Shown here: positions 17,053 to 24,554 of the stretch, piece after piece
How the letters are laid out: the number at the start of each line of letters is the position of its first letter
Numbering within the stretch: the stretch's first letter is position 1
Assembly: GCF_028288465.1 (NCBI RefSeq)
Contig: NZ_JAQBNR010000024.1
Location: forward strand, 62,001 to 126,000
Origin: Ferruginibacter sp.
GTDB taxonomy: Bacteria; Bacteroidota; Bacteroidia; Chitinophagales; Chitinophagaceae
Direction of reading: 5' to 3'
Length of the DNA stretch: 64,000 bases
The notes under the pieces: generated by a model
What the model saw: the letters and a program-made list of their open reading frames with translations, nothing else
Databases searched by the model: none
What the model was told of the DNA's origin: nothing
Program-made: the position numbers and the translations under genes

Positions 17053-17071
17053 TTATTCACGGTTATTCACA
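17053..17071 (+). other. Two tandem DnaA-box-like 9-mers upstream of smc
   Basis: TTATTCACG and TTATTCACA, same orientation and 10 bp apart. The second fits the DnaA box TTATNCACA fully, the first in eight of nine positions. They lie in the 17008-17342 interval between smc and the next gene, where I see no other feature. This could be a chance match or a short tandem repeat. Confidence 0.3.
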
Positions 17072-17342
17072 GGTTTCTACCATACAGATTATAAATAATG
17101 CCTATTTATTAAAATGGTCTTTTGGTCCGGGCGGCGACAACTTTAGGGAAAATTGTTCCATCTTCCTCTTTTACTTTTAATGCTTTGAGAACTTTATAGA
17201 ATCACGTGAAGGTCTTTATCTTTTGAAGATTATCAAAAGTAATTTTTGCCTTTTTTGGTTTTACATTTTAAATTAAAACTCATCCAATCAGAAAAGCTGC
17301 TGCTACACTTTTGTACAACAGCCCAATAACGTACCGAAAATA

Positions 17343-17465
17343 TTACTCAACTTCAATTGCTGAAAATTCCTCACTACCTTTTTCCGTATCCATAGTTAAA
17401 AGATCCGGTCGCCAACCAGACGCATTAGCAAAAATAAATTTAACGCCAGCCTTTAGGTAAATTTG
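17343..17465 (-). pseudogene. C-terminal remainder of the DUF2846-like protein after an in-frame TGA
   Basis: Directly after the TGA (17466-17468) the same frame continues for 40 codons (QIYLKAGVKF onward to AIEVE) before a TAA. The segment looks like the usual end of DUF2846-type domains, where a G-x-x-Y-Y-x-x-x-G-V strand is followed by an R-P-x-L turn and an E-rich strand; here G, QIYLKAGV, WRPDLL and EKGSEEF are in that order. The TGA therefore seems to interrupt the last third of the domain. The alignment is from memory of the family, so the call is tentative. Confidence 0.45.
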
Positions 17466-18161
17466 TCACCCAAATTTTATATTTATATTTTGAGTTGTTT
17501 CTTTTTGATTAAATAGTTTGGCTGATAATTTAAAGTTCCCCTCTTTGAAAACTTTAAAAACATATGCCACGCCATTTTTTGATGAACAAATAATATTATC
17601 ATCAAAATATAAATTATACTCTCCCTTGGATCCCGCAAATCTAGCAGGCCTGTATACATACAGTAAAGCAAAAGGAGACTTAGAGGTAAAATTTATTTTT
17701 TTGCCAGATACATTTGCTGGTATAGCCTCAAATAAAGTGTTATTTGTTGGGCCTGATTTCTTTTGAGTCCATATTGTATCCGCCAAAAGATATTTACCCG
17801 CCACTTTATCAATAAATATTTGGTAACTGTAAAAGTCATTCGTTACGGTCTCTATTTTGGTAACCAAATGATGTGCCCCAGAAAAGCTTTTCATTTCTTC
17901 GGTTAATTTTGCACTTCCCGAAATATAAGTGAGGCTATAAGTACAATCATTTAGCCAACTCACTTTCCATAAGCTACTGTCTCCTGTAGCCAAGTCTGTC
18001 TCTTTTTGAATATCATCTTTACGATTTAACTGATATTGTTTGGATGTATTTTTAGGATAAGAGTAAAACACTCCTTCATTTACATCTTTACAGTTTTTTA
18101 CCTGAGCTAAATCTTTCTCGAAAATTAAGCAGGCCAATAAAAGAAGCAACAGGTTTTTCAT
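17466..18161 (-). CDS. Secreted protein with DUF2846-like C-terminal domain, ended by an in-frame TGA
   Basis: A 231-residue product with a signal peptide (residues 1-20, MKNLLLLLLACLIFEKDLAQ). Residues 22-125 resemble a Bacteroidota domain of unknown function with a conserved Cys pair (C24 and C78), tryptophan near 69 and the WLNDCTYSLTYI strand. Residues 150-231 (ALLYVYRPARFAGSKGEYN, then a short Y/V strand set) resemble DUF2846. The frame ends at TGA 17466 but the expected rest of the domain continues in frame for 40 codons (17343-17465), so full length would be about 272 residues. The TGA is followed by C, the context that is most prone to readthrough. It stands alone between divergent or distant neighbours. 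Confidence 0.65.
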   Translation of the reverse strand: MKNLLLLLLACLIFEKDLAQVKNCKDVNEGVFYSYPKNTSKQYQLNRKDDIQKETDLATGDSSLWKVSWLNDCTYSLTYISGSAKLTEEMKSFSGAHHLVTKIETVTNDFYSYQIFIDKVAGKYLLADTIWTQKKSGPTNNTLFEAIPANVSGKKINFTSKSPFALLYVYRPARFAGSKGEYNLYFDDNIICSSKNGVAYVFKVFKEGNFKLSAKLFNQKETTQNINIKFG

Positions 18162-18277
18162 TGTAATTAATTTAAATAGAATGGTGGTTAATGTTAATAG
18201 GTTAGTGATTTTTCTTTAATTGTTTTATTTCAATCTTTTGACTTTCTTATCTTGGTCAACTTAAGTCAACAAAAAAG

Positions 18278-18310
18278 AAATCCCTCTTACTAACAAAGCA
18301 AGAGGGATTT
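18278..18310 (-). terminator. Rho-independent terminator of the DUF805 gene
   Basis: Eleven-base-pair stem AAATCCCTCTT / AAGAGGGATTT with an 11-base loop, followed on the minus strand by CTTTTTT, 15 bases past the stop codon. Confidence 0.85.
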
Positions 18311-18324
18311 GATTATGGAAAATA

Positions 18325-18792
18325 TCAATTCTTTAACCTACCATCCGCCGACACTGCTTTTTGTTCAAAATCAAATTCAGGGCCTGCCGGGTTTTTAGGA
18401 TCCTCTCCATAGTTATTTGCAGACCGGTTGCCATCGGTAAAAAACCATACCAGCAAAATGATGGCGCCGATCAGAGGAATAAGGGCAATGAAATAATACC
18501 ATCCGCTTTTGTTCAGGTCGTGCAAACGCCTGACAGCAACAGCCAAGCCAGGAACTAAAGTACCAATAGCTACGACCATATAGACCGTAGAACCCAATAC
18601 GGATAAAACCGTCATTCCCTTTAAAAGCCCGGTAAGGGCAATAGCATAAAAAGGAATGACCAAAAGAAAATTAACCAAAGCAAAATTCCAATATTCGGCC
18701 CGCCTGGCTCTGCCCTGAAAATTTGCATAGTTTTTAAAAACTACTTTTTTCCACCAGTCAATCATGTTGTAATTTGATTCTTCTTTTTCCAT
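18325..18792 (-). CDS. DUF805 membrane protein
   Basis: Inner-membrane protein of 155 residues in the DUF805 (YhaH-like) family. Characteristic segments are FQGRARRAEYW near residues 25-35, RRLHDLNKSGWYYF near 88-101, and the C-terminal DGNRSANNYGEDP. Four hydrophobic helices lie at about 37-57, 63-85, 99-118 and 106-117 merging with the last. Its biochemical role is unknown. An internal ATG nine codons in (MIDWWKKV) is an alternative start and closer to most family members. Confidence 0.85.
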   Translation of the reverse strand: MEKEESNYNMIDWWKKVVFKNYANFQGRARRAEYWNFALVNFLLVIPFYAIALTGLLKGMTVLSVLGSTVYMVVAIGTLVPGLAVAVRRLHDLNKSGWYYFIALIPLIGAIILLVWFFTDGNRSANNYGEDPKNPAGPEFDFEQKAVSADGRLKN

Positions 18793-18861
18793 GTCGATGT
18801 TTTTTGTGTTTAAAAATGATAATGAACGTATTTAAATAGCCTTAAAAACTTTTTTAAAGAA

Positions 18862-19146
18862 TTATAGATGCGGACCAGGTAATGCAAAAATTTGCAGAAG
18901 ACCAGCAGTGATATTACAATTCACCATGACGTTTCCACTTCCCTCTTGAAGTACACATGCAGCAACAGCTTTTCTCTTATTTAGTGGTGTCGCTACCAGC
19001 CATTTTTCTGCATTGGTTATATCTTGTTCGTAGCGGGTATAATTTTCGCTTGTAAACAACTGAAGATCTAAAGGGAAGTCAAAATCCTGAGTGAATGATT
19101 GTAAGCAAAAAAATGTGAGGGCGATGAAGCAAAAAAGTGTTTTCAT
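18862..19146 (-). CDS. Small secreted hypothetical protein
   Basis: Unrecognised 94-residue protein. The ATG at 19146 is preferred because it gives a clean signal peptide (residues 1-20, MKTLFCFIALTFFCLQSFTQ); the frame is open upstream to 19302 but that part reads as hydrophobic non-coding sequence. The mature part of about 75 residues has two cysteines in the C-terminal half (AACVLQEGSG and NCNITAG), which could form a disulphide. No partner gene is evident. Confidence 0.45.
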   Translation of the reverse strand: MKTLFCFIALTFFCLQSFTQDFDFPLDLQLFTSENYTRYEQDITNAEKWLVATPLNKRKAVAACVLQEGSGNVMVNCNITAGLLQIFALPGPHL

Positions 19147-19310
19147 GGCAGCATAATTCTGTGTAAAGCAATTTATTTGGACAAAATACTGACATGAAAG
19201 ATATAGAAAAATTGTGATTAATAATTTTTCTATAGAGGGAGGTAAAAGCGAACTGAAGATAAAGCCGAATAAATGTTGAACAAGTTGGTTAAATGCATAC
19301 ATTATACAAA

Positions 19311-19344
19311 AACAGGCTAAGACTTTTTTTTGTCTTAGCCTGTT
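19311..19344 (-). terminator. Strong terminator hairpin of the 100-residue secreted protein gene
   Basis: Perfect 13-base-pair stem AACAGGCTAAGAC / GTCTTAGCCTGTT with an 8-base loop of T (A on the minus strand), 24 bases after the stop codon at 19368. It can serve either strand. Confidence 0.8.
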
Positions 19345-19367
19345 ACAACTTAATTTTCTTTCCTGTT

Positions 19368-19670
19368 TTATTTTCCAACCTTCTCAATCTCCAGCGCATC
19401 ATCTGTAATGGTGCCGCTGATCGTTACTTTCTGACCAATAAAATTGGCGACTTTTTCAGGATTGTTGATGGTGTATACTTTTTCTCCAACAACAAAAACT
19501 GGTTTGGCTCCTGCGGCGATGCACTTTTTAGCACAGGCGGCATGATCTTTTTTATTTCCTTTTACGCCGCAATCAGAATCACTGATATAACCCGTCCATT
19601 TTCCTTTATCAAATGCATAGGTAACAGCAAGGCAAAAACATGATACTACAAGCAACAGATACTTTTTCAT
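19368..19670 (-). CDS. Secreted small beta-barrel-like protein with paired cysteines
   Basis: A 100-residue protein with a signal peptide (1-19, MKKYLLLVVSCFCLAVTYA). The mature part begins WTGYISDSDCG and continues AACAKKCIAAGAKPVFV, then VANFIGQKVTISGTI. This pattern (GYISD-x-x-C-G, C-x-x-x-C, GQKVTVSG) recurs in periplasmic proteins of Acidobacteria and Bacteroidota and suggests a small OB-like barrel with two conserved cysteine sites. The role is unknown; metal or redox function is a guess from the cysteines. It has its own terminator and no operon partner. Confidence 0.7.
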   Translation of the reverse strand: MKKYLLLVVSCFCLAVTYAFDKGKWTGYISDSDCGVKGNKKDHAACAKKCIAAGAKPVFVVGEKVYTINNPEKVANFIGQKVTISGTITDDALEIEKVGK

Positions 19671-19820
19671 AATTGTATATTTAGTGTAATCAAATTTAAT
19701 AATTTGCCCGGCAAAATCCTATCATTTAAACACTTTTTGTTTTAGCCGTATGCGGGTAATATAAAACTACAAACTGCTATAAGCCAGAAATTCCATGTTT
19801 CCAGGCTGCATGCTATTATC

Positions 19821-20375
19821 TCAATTATTATTAAACGCAGATCCAATGCTGTGCATTAAACTCGATACGGGCCCTTCCATTTTATTGGTATTATCATCCA
19901 AAGTGGTATCGTGCAGCAATTCACCCATGTTCAAAGCTGCTGGCAGATACAGTAAAATGGTATTGCGCTGGTTTTTGAAAAAAGATTTTACTTCTTTGAT
20001 CCCCCCATCTTCTGGAAGATTTGCCTTTACCACCTGTACAGTTTCACTTGCAATTTCATTTATTTTTTTAACCGGATCCAGACCTGACTGGTGGGCGTAG
20101 GACGAAATAGTTTGAACCGCCTCTTTTCTACTATCGGGGAAAATTTTATCCAACCAGTTTGTATTCAAATTACCTTGCAAAAATTCGGCAGCACCATCGT
20201 CAGACTGAACATATTTATAAAAAGCAGTTAGTACCGCAGGTATTGCAGCCTGGCTGAATCTGTCTTCATTGGGCGTATCCGCACCCAGCACTACTTCCTG
20301 TGTATTTGGATCTATTTTTTGTAATGCAGGATATCCTAAGTTTTGTTGTACTGTTTCTAAAAGATTGATTGACAT
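19821..20375 (-). CDS. Hypothetical soluble helical protein
   Basis: Unrecognised 184-residue protein without signal peptide or membrane span. It opens with SINLLETVQQNLGYPALQKI, has a middle helical region with FYKYVQSDDGAAEFLQG, and a later segment (SETVQVVKANLPEDGG, then LLYLPAALNMGELL). The N-terminal pattern recalls DUF937-type proteins. It lies 152 bp downstream of the ABC membrane gene on the same strand and might be the last gene of that operon, though the gap leaves room for a separate promoter. Confidence 0.55.
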   Translation of the reverse strand: MSINLLETVQQNLGYPALQKIDPNTQEVVLGADTPNEDRFSQAAIPAVLTAFYKYVQSDDGAAEFLQGNLNTNWLDKIFPDSRKEAVQTISSYAHQSGLDPVKKINEIASETVQVVKANLPEDGGIKEVKSFFKNQRNTILLYLPAALNMGELLHDTTLDDNTNKMEGPVSSLMHSIGSAFNNN

Positions 20376-20527
20376 AATTCCTGATTTTAAAATGTTGTGA
20401 AATGATTCATCCCAATCAGGTTGTAAAATCGTGCCAACAATATTGAAATTAAGGGACCCGGATAGAGCAGAGAAATAACCATTATCAGATATAGCAAGTT
20501 AAAGGACAAATTTCCAGCAGAGATAGT

Positions 20528-21454
20528 CTACATAACATCTTCCTCTGCCAAAAAAATGGCGGCGATTTCAACATCGATGTCTTTTTCTACCGGCACATTT
20601 ACAGATTCAGATTCCAGCCGGCGGGTAATATCGCTCAGGGACGAAAGACGTTCCATGGTATATGGAATCGTATCGAGACCAGAGGCAAATTTTAAAATAT
20701 AACTATAAACAGCAAACAGGCTTCCGGCCATAATAGTAGCACTATGTAAACTTTTTGATGCTATCAGCGAAACCGTAATTACCAGCAATACCATCAGCTC
20801 CATAAATCCAAAATTCCAGGCTTCTTTATCAGAAATACCAATCTGCCATTTACGCAAATTGGTATAATGACGATGAATATGAACAGGGTTTCCGGCTGAA
20901 ATAATATCTACCTGCCTTTCCAGTTCATCATTTTTGCTTTTATTCAACCGCATCATTTTTTTACCATACACTCTGCTGATCAGCACTACCGGGACCATCA
21001 TAATCAGACAGATACTAACAATGAGTTTATCATAGAAAAACAAAATAATTAAAGAACCAAAAATGTTATAAGCTGCTTCAATAACATATACCAGGTCATG
21101 CTCCAGGAAATCAACAAATTCCCTGGCGAGTGTTGAGTGCGCTGTTAATTTTGACACATCCGGCGTACGGTATTTTCTGCTCACAATGCCGGTAACCATA
21201 GATGTATAGATGGCTGAATACGTCCGGGTATCAAACATGTGCCGCACCGTACCAATGATTAAATAAGCAAGATGCACTAATGTTAATATAATCAAACCAC
21301 GATAACTGCCTTTTATCAACTCGTTGATAGCCTCGCCAAAAAAATAAAAGCGCAACAGGCTCCCCAGCATTTCGAGGGAGAACAATGAATACGTAAGTAT
21401 CAGCTGATACCTGTGCTTCATAATGAGATTACGCAGTATTTTAAAATTAGCCAT
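20528..21454 (-). CDS. Stand-alone ABC transporter six-helix membrane domain
   Basis: A 308-residue protein with the fold of a type-1 ABC exporter membrane domain and no ATPase domain: six hydrophobic helices at about 14-36, 52-70, 130-147, 148-166, 217-237 and 240-262, with long cytoplasmic extensions (SRKYRTPDVSKLTAHSTLA is the typical helix-loop linking to the ATPase). After the last helix only about 40 residues follow, where exporters would begin their 230-residue ATPase. It resembles the separate family of ABC six-transmembrane proteins (PF13748 from memory). It is the third gene of the ATP-grasp operon, 92 bp after the SET-fusion gene. Transport would need an ATPase from elsewhere, or the protein may have another role. 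Confidence 0.75.
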   Translation of the reverse strand: MANFKILRNLIMKHRYQLILTYSLFSLEMLGSLLRFYFFGEAINELIKGSYRGLIILTLVHLAYLIIGTVRHMFDTRTYSAIYTSMVTGIVSRKYRTPDVSKLTAHSTLAREFVDFLEHDLVYVIEAAYNIFGSLIILFFYDKLIVSICLIMMVPVVLISRVYGKKMMRLNKSKNDELERQVDIISAGNPVHIHRHYTNLRKWQIGISDKEAWNFGFMELMVLLVITVSLIASKSLHSATIMAGSLFAVYSYILKFASGLDTIPYTMERLSSLSDITRRLESESVNVPVEKDIDVEIAAIFLAEEDVM

Positions 21455-21546
21455 TGCTTGGTTCTTTAGATGCTTAAATCAACTAAATGAAAATCGCCTG
21501 TGAAATAGAATTTGTTGGGGTTAGTAAGTGGGCACCCGGCGTTGCT

Positions 21547-22977
21547 TTATCCGTTGCGTGAAATTTCCCTGGTGGTTACAGAATTATTAATCATTCCTGT
21601 AATCCTTCCACGGCAATTTTGCGAACCGCAACGACAGTCAAAAGGCTCCATATTTTCATCAAGAAAGGTTGAATAGTCGAGGGTTAGTTCTTCGCCTTCC
21701 GGAATATTTTGTAATGCAATTACGTTTAAACCTTCATAAGTGGTGTTCGGATTACAACTGTGATTTTGAGGAGCCCAGTTTGCCGGGTTATTATCCCACA
21801 GCAAAAATACCTCTTTACTCAGTGGATATGCATACTTTTTAAAAATATCCTTTTCTTTTTCTTCCCAGCAACCGTTTACATAGTTACGGGTAACGATGCG
21901 CTGGGCCAGCTCCTCCCCTTTGAAAATCAGCTCATTAGCTGCTATATTTTGGGTAGAATAAATGCCATAACCGGCGATGGAATTGCCTTTCATGATATAT
22001 TTTTTCTGCTTCCTTTTATGGCGTGCTATTCCTTCGGATATTATTTTTTGCAGAAAACCGGCCTGGCCGACTCCATCGGCTTTCAGAATATAATCCGCTG
22101 AGCCTTCGTACCCGTCTTTATAAAAAACAGAGCAGGTAAAATTGATCTCCAGGAAAAAAATATCTTGTTTATCATTCACCCGAAAGTCAAGCCTTGCATA
22201 ACCAACACCATCAAAACCCTGAAAAATTTTTACTGCGGCATCTTTCAATTTCGCCTCCAGTTCCTGGTCATCGCAGGGAATATTTGCTTCGGGATGCAGT
22301 TCAGAAGTTTTTAAAGCGTAGGTTTTAAATTGAAAACCTGTTGGAAAAATATATTCAACCGGTTTAAAAACCGTGCACTTTTTTTTGTTATCCGCATCAG
22401 CCACAAGCATAACTGTAAACTCCCGACCTCCAATATATTCTTCTACCAGCAGTGGCCCGTACTCTTCAATAATATCTTCACTTTTTTGCAGCAACGCAGC
22501 TTTATCATACACCAGGGATTGTTGATCAACTCCTAAACTATCGCCCGCTTTCCCAGGCTTAACAAACAATGGATATTTTAAGTGGTTGCATTCTCTTTCT
22601 ATGTCAGCAATAGATTCAACCAACGCAAATGCAGGTGTTAGTATGCCTTCTGTATAGGCGACATATTTCATCAGGTTTTTTGGCGGATCATATAACATTG
22701 AAGATGGACCTGTAAAAGGCAGATTCAGCATCTCCATAAAATAAATAACGTCTATAGATGGCACATTCCATTCCAGGTAACCTTCGCAAAGATTTACAAA
22801 AATATCATAGTTGCTTTTCTTCAGTTCTTTCAATTGCTTGTAAACTGAAAGTTTATTTAGTAGCACATGATGAAACAGCGCATCTGGCAACAAATGACTT
22901 AAATCCCTTGCAGGATCATAATACTGATAATCCACGTCAGAAGTAGCATAATCCGGTTGAAGAACGCAAATTTTCAT
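21547..22977 (-). CDS. ATP-grasp ligase fused to a SET-domain methyltransferase
   Basis: A 476-residue two-domain enzyme. Residues 1-315 form a D-Ala-D-Ala-ligase-like ATP-grasp: phosphate-binding lysine in LFVKPGKAGDSLGV (137-150), nucleotide-binding LLVEEYIGGREFTV (177-189) and metal ligands in ARLDFRV and FLEINF (262-280). Such enzymes join a carboxylate to an amine through an acyl phosphate. Residues 328-460 form a SET domain: GYGIYSTQNI, the NHSCNPN cofactor loop (405-411), the catalytic-tyrosine segment ELTLDYSTF (430-438) and a post-SET-like CRCGSQNC cluster (448-455). SET enzymes use SAM to methylate lysine. It lies 17 bp after another ATP-grasp gene. The substrate is unknown. Confidence 0.85.
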   Translation of the reverse strand: MKICVLQPDYATSDVDYQYYDPARDLSHLLPDALFHHVLLNKLSVYKQLKELKKSNYDIFVNLCEGYLEWNVPSIDVIYFMEMLNLPFTGPSSMLYDPPKNLMKYVAYTEGILTPAFALVESIADIERECNHLKYPLFVKPGKAGDSLGVDQQSLVYDKAALLQKSEDIIEEYGPLLVEEYIGGREFTVMLVADADNKKKCTVFKPVEYIFPTGFQFKTYALKTSELHPEANIPCDDQELEAKLKDAAVKIFQGFDGVGYARLDFRVNDKQDIFFLEINFTCSVFYKDGYEGSADYILKADGVGQAGFLQKIISEGIARHKRKQKKYIMKGNSIAGYGIYSTQNIAANELIFKGEELAQRIVTRNYVNGCWEEKEKDIFKKYAYPLSKEVFLLWDNNPANWAPQNHSCNPNTTYEGLNVIALQNIPEGEELTLDYSTFLDENMEPFDCRCGSQNCRGRITGMINNSVTTREISRNG

Positions 22978-22994
22978 TGTTGATATGGTTAAGG

Positions 22995-24134
22995 CTAAGC
23001 CAGCCGTATATTAATTTGCTTGGCTGAATGGCGTAAAAAAGCATCATTAATAATTTCCGCAACAAGTTCAGTAAACGTGTTACTGCTCAGGCGAAGAATA
23101 GCGCCGATAGAAGTAAAATCTTCATCCTCGCTAAGACCACATTGCGCATTTACTTCCAGTACATATATTTTACCGGTTGCCTTGTCTATTCTTAAATCCA
23201 CACGGGTATAACCACATCCTTTTGTAGCAACATATGCATCCCAGGATATTCTTTTTATTTCGTCAATCAAACCCGGATCCGGTAACTGATATTCATAAAA
23301 ATTTTCTTCGCCAGGCATAGGTGTTTCATCTTCATAAATTTCCCACAGCCTGTCGAACGATAAAAATTTTTCCTGTTCGGGCAATGATGGATGAAATACT
23401 CTTTCTACCGGCGTATAAATTTTAGCAGTCTCGGGATAGTTATATGAGCCGGAAATGAGCACAGTAAATTCCGGGCCGGTAATAAATGCTTCGGCGATCA
23501 GGCCATCTGCAGCAAGATTCCATCCGCGATAACCGAAAAACATTTTATCAACCTGTTCTTTCACCTCTCCTGAATTATGCACCACATTCTGAATGCCCAC
23601 GCCCATACTACCTGCCGAAACAGATGGCTTTATAATTACCGGTATGCCAAATGCTTCACAAATTCCACCGCAATCCTGTTCGTTATCATGGATGGCCACC
23701 CAATTTGCGGTAGGTACGCCTGCATTATCGAACGCCAGTTTCATTGGAATTTTGGAAGTGGTAATGCGATAAAAATATTCATCTGCACCTGTATAAATCA
23801 GTCCTTTTTCTTCCAATAATTTCACTACAGATAAACCCGGGATTCCATTTATTTCATCCCCATCACAAAGATTGAACACCACCGGAATTTTATCACCAAA
23901 ATCTTTTTCCTTTTCAATCAGGTTGACAATGCTGATGTAATTTTTCATCGTAACGGGTTGCCATTTCCATTCGATACCAATTGCTGTAAAAACTGTATCA
24001 TATTCAGCAATGCTCTGGCTAAAATCATAATAGTAATCAATATTGGTATCGTTGCTTTCAACAAGCGGTGCCAATACCCACACTTTGATTTGATGTATTG
24101 AGTAAGCTTCCAACAATGAATTAAGTGCGGTCAT
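22995..24134 (-). CDS. D-Ala-D-Ala-ligase-like ATP-grasp enzyme
   Basis: A 379-residue ATP-grasp ligase that opens the operon. The pre-ATP-grasp domain covers residues 1-120. The nucleotide site shows IPVIIKPSVSAGSMGVG (164-180) and LIAEAFITGPEFTVLI (212-227). The magnesium-binding end shows TRVDLRID (310-317) and YVLEVNAQCGLSEDEDF (324-340); true Ddl enzymes have a N-x-x-P-G-x-T sequence after the E-x-N, so here the acceptor-binding loop differs and the substrate is unlikely to be two D-alanines. It is longer than Ddl, with an inserted acidic loop near 262-282. Next gene is a second ligase fused to a SET domain, 17 bp away. Confidence 0.85.
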   Translation of the reverse strand: MTALNSLLEAYSIHQIKVWVLAPLVESNDTNIDYYYDFSQSIAEYDTVFTAIGIEWKWQPVTMKNYISIVNLIEKEKDFGDKIPVVFNLCDGDEINGIPGLSVVKLLEEKGLIYTGADEYFYRITTSKIPMKLAFDNAGVPTANWVAIHDNEQDCGGICEAFGIPVIIKPSVSAGSMGVGIQNVVHNSGEVKEQVDKMFFGYRGWNLAADGLIAEAFITGPEFTVLISGSYNYPETAKIYTPVERVFHPSLPEQEKFLSFDRLWEIYEDETPMPGEENFYEYQLPDPGLIDEIKRISWDAYVATKGCGYTRVDLRIDKATGKIYVLEVNAQCGLSEDEDFTSIGAILRLSSNTFTELVAEIINDAFLRHSAKQINIRLA

Positions 24135-24554
24135 AAAAATAGTATATGCTGATGGACAGTCAGTATTTCAGGATTATTCTCCGATAGCTAAATTAGTTGT
24201 TGCAGGCAATCAAAATACACTTTACGAAACTTCGCTTAATAATTGTGAATAAGATGTTATTGACGCACTTCTTCTGCGGCTCTATTGAATTAAGTTAGTT
24301 GAAAATAAATCGGGTGCAATACAATTTACAAGAGGTAAAAAATGGTATTTAAGCAACCAATCTAGCTATTAAATTTAATGGTTGCATGAAAACTCCGGTA
24401 AAAATAAAATCTGATTTTTAGTAACATGTTGTTACCTAAAAAATCTGTATAGTGCTTCACCGCAGCATTTCTTCCTCAATCTTTCTTCAATTGACCGGCT
24501 GGCATTTCAACATATCAATTAACTTAGCTTATAACTTTTGCTGCAAACCTTATT
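24135..24554. other. Divergent regulatory region between the ATP-grasp operon and the peroxidase gene
   Basis: About 420 bases, AT-rich, with no supported gene. It must hold the promoters of two divergent units. The clear structural element is the inverted repeat at 24407-24447. A small open frame on the plus strand from 24452 overlaps the peroxidase start and shows no protein-like features. Confidence 0.5.
24407..24447. promoter_or_regulatory. Extended inverted repeat centred on GTAACATGTTGTTAC
   Basis: The core GTAACA-TGT-TGTTAC is a perfect palindrome at 24421-24435. Flanks CTGATTTTTAG and CTAAAAAATCTG extend the symmetry with one-base bulges on each side, giving arms of about 17 bp. It ends about 108 bases before the di-haem peroxidase start. 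A transcription-factor operator is the simplest reading; which regulator binds cannot be told. Confidence 0.45.

Noticed and set aside
24244..24252. Isolated DnaA-box-like 9-mer (another at 32812)
   Set aside because: Single matches are expected by chance in AT-rich DNA and neither is clustered.
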